64,000 nucleotides of DNA from Sphaerolaimus hirsutus (Eukaryota > Nematoda > Chromadorea > Monhysterida > Sphaerolaimidae), in NCBI GenBank assembly GCA_964036195.1, contig OZ038458.1, forward strand, positions 3,658,001 to 3,722,000, given 5' to 3'. Below are positions 12,001 through 20,499 of the stretch, piece after piece. The position numbers and the translations under genes are program-made. How positions within the stretch are numbered: position 1 is the stretch's first letter; each line of letters begins with the position of its first letter. A model generated the notes under the pieces. It saw only the letters and a program-made list of their open reading frames with translations. It did no database searches and was not told the DNA's origin.

Positions 12001-15000
12001 CGCATGGCGGTCCACGAGCCCGGCGCCAAGTACACCAACCACTTTGTTTTTGAGTTGACCGATTGTAAAGTGTCGATTTCGGGCGGGGATATTTCCGTTT
12101 GGTTGTCGTAGAACAGCGCGATCAGACCGCCAGGGCGGGATTTAATTTGCCCGAAAAGGTTTTTTGGCTACCCGAACTATTGTAATGTTACCGTATATCC
12201 TCGAATAAGACCCCCCTCGAATAACTCCTCCCCCTCCAATAACTCTTACCTCTTGAATAACGCCCCCTGTGGGTGAAAACCATGTTACAAAATTGACAAA
12301 AATAGTTGATGAAAATACAAAAGAATGTTGACGTAAAGCGGCGACAGCTGATACATAATGTGCCTACACGCACTAGTTTTCACCGTGACTTCGTGTGAAA
12401 ACTGAAATTTTTTCAAATGCAAATTAATGAACACGGTGAATGATTTTACTTAATTTAAATTTTTATTTAAACTATTGAAAGTTGAAAATTGAAAATTTGA
12501 AAACTAAATCATATATAGCACACAAAAAGAGTAGGCTGGATGTGGCCATGTCGCCATTTCAGTTTTCACATCAGTCACGGTGAAAACTAGTGTGTGTAGG
12601 GCCAATGTGTTTGCAGTGTATAAATACACACCTTCTTGTTGTTGTAGAACTGTTAAATACCTGGATTACACGATTGACAGAATGCATTCATACAATGAAT
12701 CAAGTCGAAGTTTTCTGAGGAAAAAATAACCCCCCTTGAATGACTCTCCCCTCCAAAAACGCTGATGGAAAAATAACTCCCCTGGGAACTTATTCGAGGA
12801 AATACGGTAATTAAATCATGTTGACGATTGCACCGATTCGATGTGGTCAAGTTTGTGAATTTGGAGGCTAATTCGGCTGTTATCAGGTATACTCGGATGA
12901 CATTACGCCGTACATTTTTCCGGAGGATACACTCCAGCATGACGTCATACCCGAAACAGTCAGCGTACGCGCAAATCTTCTTTTTTTTTGTGGGGAGTCG
13001 GTTCATAAGTTTTCGGTTGGCCGTCTGCCAGCCGAAGACATACATCATATCTATTTGTAGAGTATCATGTCCGCCGAGTATAAACAGACGAGCATTAAAC
13101 AGTAAAGCTCTTGGTGACGAGGGGCCTGTACTGCACCCTATACATATCTAAAATGTCAATTCAAATGATAAACGAAAACATTTTTTTACAGAGCTTTTTA
13201 CATTTTGCATGACATTTGACATTTTATTTTACACTTTGCCGGCCGCGGGACTGCGAACAGGTTAAAAAAATCAAATGACAAGTGACAGATTTTCAATGAC
13301 AAGTTTGCTTGTCATTTAACTGATCGTGCCTACACCTCAAGATGCCTCTGCTTTACTATAATGAAATTTGAAAAATTTGGTAAACATACCTAAATAAATC
13401 AGCTTTGACAGTTAACGGAAATCAGTTATTTTACAATCTAGGTACACCAACTGTAGTTGACGAACACATCACTCCGGTAAACTTCAAATGATGTTTAAAC
13501 CAGATTTCCGTGCTTTGATTTTTTTAATTAACTGGTCGTAAACTAGTGTGCGTAGAGCCATAACTGACTGACAACCGATCACGCGTCACTGACGGGTCTG
13601 TGCCATCCCACATCTAAACCCATCCCACATCCTGGCTCAGAAATTGGATGTCTGTCATATTTGATGCGTATTCCTTGCATTTTTGGTGGATAATGGATGC
13701 AAAAAAATGTTGATAGTGAAAAAGTGCTACATTAAGAGCCACTTTCGATGACTCGGTAATTTCCCAGGTCAAAGTTTTACTAAATAACACTGACTGCACT
13801 CAATAGTTGACAACTGTCATGTTTTAACACATGTGTTGTCAAATTGCCTTCAAACACTCTAACATGTTGTATTAGATTGATAACCTTGTGTCATCATGAC
13901 TTTTTTGAAATTCCCTAAATTAAATACAGTCTATTTGAGAGACAAAGTAGATTTAGATGTGGGATGGGTTTAGATGTGGGATGAGCCTAGTCGTCACTGA
14001 CCAGTTGACAAGTTGGGGATTCCACAATAAATCCGGTAAACCAAGAAACAAATCGGGCCAATCAAATCCCGCACCAGATTCAGAATCGGGGCCCGAGTAA
14101 TTTGTTGGCACAATGCCAACGTTGTTATAGCGCGCGGTTTGCGTTTGGTGGAGATTAGATACCGCAGTGTAGTGTACGGTAATAATGTAACGTCGGCCGG
14201 CAGTCAAATCAGATGATAGCTGAATCAGAAATGTAGCGTTCTGCTTGTGGGCAGTTTGAGTGGCCTGAAAAGGTATTGTCGCGACACTTTTTCTCTGATA
14301 TACAAAAATTACAGTCAGTCTAGTTTACGGCCGAAACTTTAGAAACTGATAAATGTAATGTCAACACATTTTTGTTTACCGGAATGAATAATTTCCGATA
14401 TCCGTAAACCGCAGTTGACGGACTCCCCATTCCAGTAAACTCAAATGCGCCCAAAGCTGATTTATCAGTTGCCAAAATTACAGCTGTAAACTAGCGTGTG
14501 TGGAGCCAAAAGAATAATTTACCACTAGAATTCTGCTGGTTACTGGAGAACCTTCCTCAGTTACAACAGCCATTCTTTGATCGGGAATAATGTTGGGTCC
14601 CATGTTCATCCAAATTTGTCGGGTATCATTGATGCACTGAAAATGGCACTTTAAACTTCACTGATGTTTAAAAACGCTTTCTCCGTTTATAACACCCGGG
14701 TGTTATTCAAAATTGGACTCAAATATGGGAAATATGTCCTGTTCTTTTTGGAACCTAGTAAAGGAACACCCCAGGTGCTCAGAAAATGCACGGATATGTA
14801 CAGAAATCGGAATGGCATGGTAAATTTTGCATAATTAACCGGTAATTGTTTGTCTTTACCTGTTAATCAAGGTAAAATACTAGCGGCAACAAAAATGGTG
14901 GTAAACGGTATGGTAATTTCCCCACCCTCAGTACAAAAACTTTGGCACACAATTCCATAAAATACCTACGCTGAATGTGTATACCAAATGTCTAATACCT

Positions 15001-17075
15001 GACACCCCAATCCAACCTGTACAAGCGCAGTCAAATTTCCATCTAGCGCAATGGGCCCCACTTCTCGCACGGGCAGCACGTTGACATTGAGCCAGTATTT
15101 AAGGGGGCGCAGCGTGTCGGGTAGTCGCATGCCCGACAGAGACGACCCCACGCTCGGCGATGCAGTTGGCTGGGTGCCAGAATTGACAAAATGAACAGTG
15201 ATAAGTGTATGTGTATAAAGATGGGCACGGTGACACGGTGTGTTGTTTAAAATTAAGATTTTCTGTTCGCCCAGGGAGGGGGCCGATTCTGCAAGTTGAG
15301 AAGTAATTTAGATTTGGAAGTTTGAAGTTTAGAAAACAATTTAGAAGTGAGAAGTAAATTTTTTTAAACAATTTAAAATGAAAAGTAAAAAAAAAATTTT
15401 TACTTCTCATTTTAAAATTTTTACTTTTCATTTCAATCATCTTTCAAACTTCGTGAAGTTTTTCGCCTGAAATCTGCCTTTCGCTCTACCTAATAGAATT
15501 GAGGCCCAGGAACATACATCAACCTGGAAACAACCGCACCCTCCAAATGTAACCTCCAACCCCCTAACCTTAATCTCCCCCTCCCCTGCAGTGTCGCAGG
15601 TGTGCGCGGCCATGACCAAGATCGGAATCAGCACCAAGAGCACCAGCAAGCAGCACAGGCAGCACAGCAGCAGGTAGATGCACCGCCGAGGTACGGCAAC
15701 GTGGTACTCACTGGGGGGGGGGCAATGGCAAAGTGTGGATCAAGGTGGTAGGACATAGTAAGTGCCGGGTAAAGTGATAAGTGTTAGGCAAGGCGCTGTG
15801 GTAGGGTAATTAACAACTTAACAGGTAATGTATACTCGCGAATTAACCCCCGCTTGAATGAGTATACTGTCTCACATTTACAATACGATAGACAAAAGAA
15901 TGACACTTCACTGCGTCCCGATCATGTCGTTTATTAACCGCGTAAAGAAAGAAACCGTCCAGTCGTCATGCATTTTTTGCACACACTGGATTTTTTATTT
16001 AATATACTCGGACGAGGAAAGCCACCTATTATTCATCAGGAGCCACTTCAGTACCTTGTAAAGTGTCACAAACATTCGAACATGGTGCTTTTGAGAAAAT
16101 ATAATTAAATCTAATGTCAGAAAATCTCACAAAAATATAATTAAATATATCTTGAAAATAGATAAAAATATCCATGTTATTTTGAGAGATTTGCTCATAT
16201 TATGGAAGATGCCAGAAAATCTCTCAAAAAGAAAAATATAATAAAATAGCTCTGGAAAACTCCAAAAAATATAAATATGAAAAAATCTTGTATTTATATA
16301 TATATACCTATATATTTTATTATCTGATATATTTTTAAATATTTATCTCTCAGAGATCTCAAATATTTATCTCCCAGAGATCTCAAATAAAAATCTCCCA
16401 GTGTCATGCAGATAACTGATGAAACAAAATTTTACAGAGCACTTTAAATTTTACTTCTCACCCAACTTACCACTCAATCACTTAGCACTTTACCCATCAC
16501 TCACCAACACCCACTAATCTCACCTGGATACATCCGAACTAGCCAAGGCCGAGGGCCGGAACGAGTCTCTTCTCAGCAGCGCGGCTGCGCGCAGTCGCTC
16601 CAAAGTGGACTGACCGCTACGCACGCTGGTGTCGCCCCCGTTGAGTGTGCCTTTTTTAGTTTTTAAAATAATTTTTTTAATTTTCACAAAAATCGCATGC
16701 TTTATTTATCATTGTCTCGCTTGCAACGTGAGAGACATAAATACCTGGAACGTGTAAGCACGTCACTGGAGTATAGAATAAGTATATCAATTACTAAATA
16801 GGTAATTATAAAAAAAACAGAAAAAGATGCCGCACAAAACTTATACACATCGAAAACCCCATCCGCACAAACCCACCAGTTTTCTGCACATATCTCTGTC
16901 TCTCCCCACCGGCGGCTCGAGGCTGTCGCACATGCACACCGACATCAACTCCGGCATGGTGGGCTTGGGCCGCACCGACGCCGCTGCCCGACGCCGTGCT
17001 GCTGTATACGTTGTCATTTGCGTGCGGATCGTCATAGTAGAAGTTGCCATTGACTGGCGCGCCGCGCATCGCCAT
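2916..17075 (-). CDS. M1 aminopeptidase homologue, probably inactive (locus B, exons 1-19)
   Basis: Nineteen minus-strand exons encode about 850 residues of an M1 (gluzincin) aminopeptidase-like type II membrane protein; exon phases agree at nearly all junctions. In order: cytosolic tail, Cys/Leu-rich signal anchor, the M1 N-terminal domain (RLPDTLRPLKYWLNV), the FDEP-like region (MPVFDDRW), the GAMEN-equivalent segment (MPSSWPMCHWAAG), the zinc helix (AAVAAQW where peptidases have HExxHQW), a YL..NA..DLW segment, G-P-V strand (WGSPVLTV), the beta-sandwich (VVYYSDENQW) and the first helices of the ERAP1-like C-terminal domain. The segment that would carry the third zinc ligand (NEGFA) is missing between exons 12 and 13. 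Non-catalytic M1 proteins exist (TAF2), so it may be a pseudo-peptidase or a decaying gene. The last 200 or so residues are not visible. Several introns are inverted-repeat elements. Confidence 0.85.
3300..3450 (-). CDS. M1 locus B exon 18
   Basis: Reads GYKRALSAVKDLSSN and SHLDWLQAM, the first alpha-helices of the C-terminal domain. Acceptor gacgcag; the first base completes the Arg codon split by the GC donor of exon 17. Confidence 0.8.
3477..3800. mobile_element. CCGTATTTGC foldback element (copy 1)
   Basis: Inverted ends ccctatttgcttgaataatc and attcaagcaaatacgg, with GGGGGATTATTCGAGG repeats on the right side. It lies in intron 17 of locus B. Interior sequence is shared with 57565-57881. 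Confidence 0.75.
4133..4188 (-). CDS. M1 locus B exon 17, GC donor
   Basis: Reads ALVLAQLINDAFILAR, the conserved R-x-x-L-I-D-D-A-F helix start of M1 proteins. The 3' junction is GCCAG|GCATGT, a GC donor: only this boundary joins in frame to exon 18 (AG|A = Arg). Confidence 0.8.
4321..5118. mobile_element. TGCCACTCCCAGACCCTG element with nested insertions
   Basis: Left end ggccactcccagaccctg follows CTGG; right end aggtctgggagtggca. The interior is swollen by an aaagtatat / cgtaaa-rich element like the one at 48532-49037. It lies in intron 16. Confidence 0.6.
5245..5514 (-). CDS. M1 locus B exon 16 (beta-sandwich)
   Basis: Ninety codons, phase 0 at both ends. Contains ENVSFPILIRNR and VVYYSDENQWNSLFDQW, matching the M1 pattern of a W-rich strand followed by G-Y-Y-R-V-N-Y-D. 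The usual Arg-Val-Asn is changed, so the loop is divergent. Acceptor acttacag, donor GTT|gtgagt. Confidence 0.85.
5812..6585. mobile_element. hAT-like element, GCGTAA-filled (copy 1)
   Basis: Exact 8-bp duplication GTTTCTGG (5804-5811, 6586-6593); ends CAGAGTTG and CAACTCTG. The outer parts are runs of GCGTAAGCGTAAG-type motifs, inverted between the two sides. Near-identical ends occur at 53918-54744. No reading frame for a transposase. Confidence 0.88.
7080..7505. repeat. GCCGTTCTATTGGAGG repeats, inverted
   Basis: Copies of the unit tgccgttctattggagg at 7138-7180 and 7388-7490, with ttcttctaatagaacggc at the left edge and ccgttctattagaagaaatg at the right edge. This is an inverted-repeat element with its own minisatellite, inside intron 15 of locus B. 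Confidence 0.6.
7690..7782 (-). CDS. M1 locus B exon 15
   Basis: Reads LNLTVLAGCYLKWGSPVLTV, the M1 segment just before the beta-sandwich (usually W-x-x-Q-x-G-x-P-V). Its 5' boundary is ambiguous: either GGGAG|TGG inside the preceding element, or exact removal of the element at CTTG|GTG. Both keep frame. Confidence 0.75.
7783..7997. mobile_element. Introner-like element forming intron 14 of locus B
   Basis: On the minus strand the exon ends ACCCAG and the intron begins GTGCCACTCTCAGACCCTG; it closes with CAGGGTCTGGGAGTGGCA before CTTGG. The inverted ends match at almost every base and lie at the exon borders. The same family forms an intron at 31145-31340 and lies outside recognised genes at 59937-60094. 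Confidence 0.85.
7998..8138 (-). CDS. M1 locus B exon 14, atypical segment
   Basis: Forty-seven codons (SQMVADKLLAPQSIVRTL) with canonical splice sites and phase 0 at both ends. It is hard to place in the M1 fold: exons 13 and 15 would join well without it. It shares TTTCCATTCTATAC with the end of exon 13, hinting at a local duplication. Confidence 0.55.
8374..8543 (-). CDS. M1 locus B exon 13
   Basis: Reads ALPQYLAYAPLEQIFNNAV and PDLWLIFSAL, matching the M1 helices Y-L-x(n)-N-A-x(3)-D-L-W. Acceptor caacaag completes the Leu codon from exon 12; donor TTTTG|gtaagt. Confidence 0.8.
8647..9087. mobile_element. CCGTATTTCC foldback element (full copy)
   Basis: Ends CCGTATTTCCTCGAAATACC and GTATTTCGAGGAAATACGG with TA on each side, in intron 12 of locus B. 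Runs of C and G flank the ends. A tttataccatctac-like central part is shared with other copies. Confidence 0.85.
9272..9351 (-). CDS. M1 locus B exon 12 (zinc-helix position, site lost)
   Basis: Reads IDVALQIAAAVAAQWLPPPL. The QW aligns with HExxHQW of M1 peptidases, putting A-A-V-A-A where H-E-x-x-H binds zinc. All three ligand positions of the motif are changed, not one, which points to long loss of catalysis. Confidence 0.75.
9352..9651. mobile_element. Introner-like element forming intron 11 of locus B
   Basis: Minus strand: the left end after CCAGG is TGCCAATTCATAATCTTG; the inverted right end next to CCAGG is GGACAATTCCAAATCTTG. Both borders carry CCAGG, so removal leaves a single CCAGG (ACC AGG ATC) in frame. 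The duplicated CAGG supplies CAG|GT and CAG|G. Length 300 bp, no nested insertion. Confidence 0.85.
9652..9760 (-). CDS. M1 locus B exon 11 (GAMEN-equivalent segment)
   Basis: Reads VLTMPSSWPMCHWAAGVAI. M1 peptidases have a P-x-F-x-x-G-A-M-E-N-W-G segment here for substrate N-terminus binding; PMCHW replaces it. Acceptor tttgcag; joins exon 10 to rebuild the Lys-Met-Asp start of the motif. Confidence 0.8.
10058..10184 (-). CDS. M1 locus B exon 10
   Basis: Reads VPLRLWSAPRRSDELGFAM and FENTFGAPFPWEKM, the M1 helix with F-E-x-Y-F-x-x-P-Y-P-L-x-K. Canonical borders, both with CCAGG at the 5' side. Confidence 0.85.
10185..10652. mobile_element. Probable introner-derived intron 9 of locus B
   Basis: Bordered by CCAGG on both sides (TACCAGG / GAGCCAGG). 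The left end after CCAGG, TCAGCGATTTGATTTGCCCC, resembles the left end of the intron 6 element (GCGGGATTTGATTGGCCCG). The right end does not match it clearly, and part of another element (10262-10352) is nested, so the assignment is less sure. Confidence 0.5.
10653..10749 (-). CDS. M1 locus B exon 9
   Basis: Reads GDAISLFPSQVSIVVGHMDI, matching the M1 strand usually written T-x-x-M-S-T-Y-L-x-A-F-x-V. Acceptor cctccag, donor ACCAG|gtcagc. Confidence 0.8.
10999..11084 (-). CDS. M1 locus B exon 8
   Basis: Reads SADVRLSVIHPADTAAVGN, the M1 strand after the FDEP motif (x-F-x-I-x-L-x-H-P...S-N). The upstream border has no AG: the frame requires joining at the TGG shared with exon 7. Donor TC|gtgagt. 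Confidence 0.85.
11139..11442. mobile_element. hAT-like element, GCGCCATGGCGCT-filled
   Basis: Exact 8-bp duplication GTGGTAAG (11131-11138, 11443-11450). Ends TGGTGATGTAAAAGCGCC and GCTTTTTGCATCACTA. The body is palindromic GGCGCC / GCGCCATGGCGC motifs. It is nested in intron 7 of locus B. Confidence 0.88.
11521..11842. mobile_element. CCGTATTTGC foldback element, diverged
   Basis: Ends ttacttgctcgaataaatcc and ttattcaagcaaacacgg. Nested in intron 7. The central part (aaattggacacaac) matches the family copies at 3477 and 57565. Confidence 0.65.
11973..12129 (-). CDS. M1 locus B exon 7 (FDEP-like region)
   Basis: Reads GGLIALFYDNQTE, KTKWLVYLAPGSWTAM and RLMPVFDDRW. In M1 enzymes this is G-x-Y-x-S-x-Y ... 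T-Q-F-x-x-x-x-A-R-x-x-F-P-C-F-D-E-P. Both borders are CTGG joints with inverted-repeat introns. Confidence 0.85.
12191..12807. mobile_element. CCGTATATCC/CCGTATTTCC-type foldback with nested element
   Basis: Left end CCGTATATCCTCGAATAAG after TA; right end cttattcgaggaaatacgg before TA. A second inverted element (12361-12605, CCTACACGCACTAG ... CTAGTGTGTGTAGGG) has inserted inside it. Confidence 0.8.
12361..12605. mobile_element. CACACTAGTTTTCACCGTGA inverted-repeat element (copy 1)
   Basis: Inverted ends cctacacgcactagttttca and tgaaaactagtgtgtgtagg around an AT-rich core with the phrase aaaaagagtaggctggatg. Close copies at 27361-27627 and 60523-60789. Confidence 0.75.
14074..14264 (-). CDS. 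M1 locus B exon 6
   Basis: Reads NATFLIQLSSDLTAGRRYII and TVHYTAVSNLHQTQ, the M1 strands L-x-x-G-x-x-Y-x-L-x-I-x-F. Acceptor ccttttcag; the 3' border is the non-canonical CTGG joint. Confidence 0.85.
14523..14636 (-). CDS. M1 locus B exon 5
   Basis: Reads DTRQIWMNMGPNIIPDQRM, matching the M1 N-domain strand T-x-x-I-x-L-H-x-x-x-L-x-I. Acceptor cattttcag, donor GTG|gtaaat, phase 0 at both ends. Confidence 0.85.
15017..15169 (-). CDS. M1 locus B exon 4 (start of M1 domain)
   Basis: Reads MRLPDTLRPLKYWLNVNVL then LDGNLTALVQ: the classic start R-L-P-x-x-x-x-P-x-x-Y of M1 proteins, preceded by a Ser/Pro-rich stalk. Borders cacccag and ACAG|gttgg; 51 codons. Confidence 0.88.
15569..15710 (-). CDS. 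M1 locus B exon 3 (signal anchor)
   Basis: Reads RRCIYLLLCCLCCLLVLLVL followed by IPILVMA, about 23 hydrophobic residues after RR, as in a type II signal anchor with palmitoylatable Cys. Acceptor cccccag, donor AAG|gttagg; 1 base plus 47 codons. Confidence 0.85.
16524..16652 (-). CDS. M1 locus B exon 2 (cytosolic tail)
   Basis: Arg/Ser-rich tail (STLERLRAAALLRRDSF). Donor TCCAG|gtgaga splices in phase to exon 3. The 5' border is unsure: aaaaaag| at 16652 or acaccag| further in. Confidence 0.6.
16877..17075 (-). CDS. M1 locus B exon 1, probable start
   Basis: Begins MAMRGAPVNGNFYYDD with codon use like the other exons. The 3' end is a guess (ACTG|gtgggt) and its phase does not match exon 2 cleanly, so another boundary or small exon is likely. 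Confidence 0.45.
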
Positions 17076-17424
17076 TTGGAAGTGGTTTTTGATAAAACTG
17101 TTTTATTTGTCAATTATTTATTTAAAAAATGACAAAATAGGGGGAATTAAATATTTACAATTCGCATTGATTTACAGTGTGCATGAATGTGATGATATTC
17201 AATTGGATGGAAAATGTTCAGTGCGTAAGCTAAAGCATATGGCAACACAATGGCGCGGCGGCAGACTTGTTTATTGGTACGTTTTACGGATATTTATAGA
17301 GACAAAGTACCACGCATAGCCAGTATTCAAAAACTAGAACTTCCAGGCACATTTTTACCTGGCAGGATTTTGAGTCCACCACAAATGGATTTAAAATGCA
17401 GAGAACAGCCATACAGAGAACAGG

Positions 17425-17727
17425 TGCCGGTTCAGCAAGTGGAAAAGTTAAGAGTTAAAAGTTGAGTAAAATGATAAATGATAAGTTAAGAGTAAAGTTA
17501 AAAGTTAAGAGTTGAGTAAAATCATTTGTCGTTTTGAGTATTTTGTGTATTTGTAAGTTGCTGGTTGGCGAGCTTTTATCGCCTGGCCAGTAGACCCCTT
17601 TTAGGCCAGTAGACCCAGTAGCTTTTACTCAACTCTTAACTCTTAACTTTACTCATAACTTGTCATTTGTCATTTTACTCAACTCTTAAGTTTTAACTCT
17701 TAACTTTTCCACTTGCAGAACTGGCCC
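17425..17727. mobile_element. GGCCAGTTCTGCAAGTG element flanked by CAGG / CTGG
   Basis: Starts TGCCGGTTCAGCAAGTGG after CAGG and ends CCACTTGCAGAACTGGCCC before CTGG. The interior is inverted runs of aagttaagagttaaa. It has the same CWGG flanks as the intron-forming elements but lies just outside locus B. Confidence 0.75.
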
Positions 17728-17729
17728 CT

Positions 17730-17895
17730 GGCATCGGGACCAGGTCAGGCGCAAGATTCAGCTGACTTTGTAGTCGGGCAGCCCGACACAGAATATTGGC
17801 ACATTGCCCAACTGTCACACATTTTGTCGGGCAGTTCAAATTCAATTGAGTGATTCTCAATTCCGAATGGCAAGTCTGCACATCAGCACAGGGGC
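17730..17895 (-). CDS. Possible Cys-rich exon, unrecognised
   Basis: Minus-strand frame with a Cys-rich stretch (CPCADVQTCHSELR, NCPTKCVTVGQC) after an acceptor-like cctgacag. Part of the frame overlaps an element end. It could be an upstream exon of locus B or a chance frame. Confidence 0.25.
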
Positions 17896-18210
17896 ACCTG
17901 TCAGGAAAGTCAACAAAAACAGTGATATTAACGTCAATAAATGCTAATGTGCGCATGTGCGTAATGAATAGTCGTAGCACCGAAATGAGTAATCGACTTT
18001 GAACGAACACAATGATTAAATTGATCGTATTTATACGGAATTTGTGGAAGAATATTGTCGATTACCAGGGGCCAGTTCATCACGCTACAAAATGTAAAAT
18101 CACCTGTAAAGGTTGTTTTTTTACAGAGCCTTTCATAGCTAACAAGACACTTGACAAATTTTGACATTCTACGTTTTACAGGGTTTGTCCCGAGTCCCAG
18201 TGATGATATA

Positions 18211-18450
18211 CCGTATTTCCTCGAAATACCCCCCTCAAAATGGCACTATGAATTTGTGGTCCGGGAAATGCATAACAGACGTTCAAAACACTTACTGTGT
18301 TACGTTAGAACATCGTTTATACCATCTACATCCTTATATAAGGCTGTAAAAACTTATAAATGGTGGTTATTGTTGCATTTTTCACGTTTTTCTCTCAAAA
18401 TCTTCACTCTGAAAAAATAAACCCCCCGGGGGTAATTCGAGGAAATACGG
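18211..18450. mobile_element. CCGTATTTCC foldback element, 240-bp reference copy
   Basis: TA on both sides; ends CCGTATTTCCTCGAAATACC / GGTAATTCGAGGAAATACGG. It contains the gggaaatgcataacagacg segment that is fused to tRNA at 1763 and 2762, and shows the sequence that the tRNA replaced (ttcaaaacacttac). Copy 54956-55195 has the same length in opposite orientation. Confidence 0.88.
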
Positions 18451-18653
18451 TAAATAAATCGGATTGCAGGCTTTACACAGAACGCTTACAGTACTTTCAT
18501 GAATTGTGTCATCTACAGTATGAATAGTATGTGCGATGAAACGACGTAAATATATACGTGATCAAACATCTTTTGTTTCTTTATTCACATAGGATATGGT
18601 AGATCCCACAGTACAGCGCTCATTCACTATTTTTATATTCGAATTTAAATTAC

Positions 18654-18959
18654 CGTATATCCTTGAATAAGACCTCCCCCTTGAATAACCCCCCCTTCCC
18701 TCTGGGTATTTGGTAACTGTACCAACAATGTGTATTTGAAAGATTCAGATGCTGATGAACACAAATGTTAGCACAAATACCTTGTTCTGATTGTTGTTGA
18801 ACTGCTAAATACCTGGATTACATGAGTTTTTGCAATGCATTCACACAATGAATAAAGTGAAAGTTCCAAGGAAAAAATAACTCCCCCCTTGAATAACTCC
18901 CCCTCCAAAACTTCTAACGAAATAGTAACTCCCCTGGGGTAGTATTCGAGAATATACAG
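18654..18959. mobile_element. CCGTATATCC foldback element
   Basis: Ends CCGTATATCCTTGAATAAG and agtattcgagaatatacag with TA on each side; interior aaaaaataactcccccc as in the other copies. Confidence 0.8.
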
Positions 18960-19422
18960 TAAGATCAATTAAATTTTTTCCTTTTTCTAGACGGCACCAA
19001 TGAACTTTTGTGTGCCTAATAATCATCGTAGGTATATCATTATAAATAAGTCAAATGTAAAATTTGAAGTTCCCAACGTGCAGATTATCTTTCCCAACAA
19101 ACGATTTTATTTTCAGATCAGATTCTAGATTATAGTTAAATATATGAATACTTCGAAACAGATTCAATTCAAAGTTTCGTAATTTCAGTCAGGGCGAGGA
19201 AAATAGCGCATTGGAACAATTATAAAAAAACGAAAAACGTTTGTACAAAAAAATGCACGAAAAGAAATATCTAAAATTGAAAAAAGCATTGAATAGTGAC
19301 CAATGTGCAAAAAGAAGGTAGTTTTATAAGGGGATTAATATAAGGAAGCAGCTATCTAACTAAAGAGATGAAAAACAAGCGGCAAGCTTGCGGTGGCAAA
19401 TGCATAAATACGTAAAGAACTA

Positions 19423-19877
19423 CCGTATTACCTCGAAATACCCCCATGGGGATTTATTATTTCGCCAGCAAAATTTGAGGGGGGTTAATTCGAGGGGGGG
19501 AGGTTATTCGAGGGTTTTTTTATTATTATTTCGTCAGAAATTTTTCGTAAGGATCGTAGTTAATAATAGGCATTTGCGTACCCAAAACAGGTAATAAATG
19601 TGTCCAAATGGGGTATATTTGGACATAAAAACGTAGATAGCTACACGAACTAGCCTATGTGTAGCTGCAATGCAAATTAGCAGTAATATACATAAGGTAC
19701 ATTGCACACATGACGTATTTATTACGTACATGACGTACATCATTCCGAAGGGGGGTATTTAGAGGGGGGTTTATTATTTCCCCAGCCCATTCTGGGGGGG
19801 GGGGGTTAATTCGAGGGGGGGGGGTTAATTCGAGGGGGGGGGGTTAATTCGAGGGGGGATGATTCGAGGTAATACGG
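19423..19877. mobile_element. CCGTATTACC foldback element (copy 1)
   Basis: Ends CCGTATTACCTCGAAATACC and GATTCGAGGTAATACGG, TA on each side. The right part repeats ggggttaattcgagggggg several times. A second copy is at 44784-45155. Confidence 0.85.
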
Positions 19878-19886
19878 TACATTATA

Positions 19887-20076
19887 CTCAGCGGACCGCA
19901 AAGTATGCAGAATCCTACCATAATTTATTAAATAAAATTTTGTGATTAATTTGGTAATTATTTATTCCATAGTATAAACGAAATATTATGATGAGAAAAC
20001 TGCATACCTAATTTTTGGGGGTTGTTTTTCAGATGGGTTATGGTAAGTTTCCATACTAGGTGTGATGTACGCCGAG
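19887..20076. mobile_element. CTCGGCGGACC inverted-repeat element (copy 1)
   Basis: Ends CTCAGCGGACCGCAAAGTAT and gatgtacgccgag, TA flanked. Related to the 1.07-kb copy at 50031-51103 and the nested one at 54135-54319. Confidence 0.7.
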
Positions 20077-20288
20077 TATACCTATTTGCTCTACACACAC
20101 CAGTTTTCAACCGAAATTTTGAAAACTCATAAATCAGTTTCGGACACATCGGAGTTTACTGAAGTGATACGTCCGTCAACTTCAGTTGATTCGGATTTAA
20201 AAACCATTCCGGTAAAATCAAATGCATTCAAAGCTGATTTTTCAGTTTTCCAGTTTTCAGTGGAAAACTAGTGTGTATCGGAACATTA

Positions 20289-20499
20289 CCGTATTACCTC
20301 GAGTGAAACAGTAAACGTTAAATTGTTAAATATACAGACCAGATGTTTTTCCAATATTTGCTTATGGTACTGGTTTGTTGTTTGGCTACATTGTGTTGTC
20401 GTTTTTTAGAGTAAAATTATATTTACGTAATTTTTATCAACGTTTTTTTTGAGTGGGATTAGGATAAGACATTCGTGGGACTTATTTGAGGTAATATGG
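20289..20499. mobile_element. CCGTATTACC foldback element, short copy
   Basis: Ends CCGTATTACCTCGAG and ttatttgaggtaatatgg after TA. The G/C runs of the family are missing, so it looks old. Confidence 0.6.

Larger units (their letters stand above)
12130..14073. mobile_element. Introner-like element forming intron 6, non-canonical 3' end
   Basis: Minus strand: exon 6 ends GAATCTGG, the element starts TGCGGGATTTGATTGGCCCG, and its inverted right end is GGCGGGATTTAATTTGCCCG next to CTGG. Keeping one CTGG joins S-G-G-L in frame. The 3' border has no AG (ACC-free CCCGCCCTG|G). The 1.9-kb size comes from nested foldback elements, mainly 12191-12807. Confidence 0.85.
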
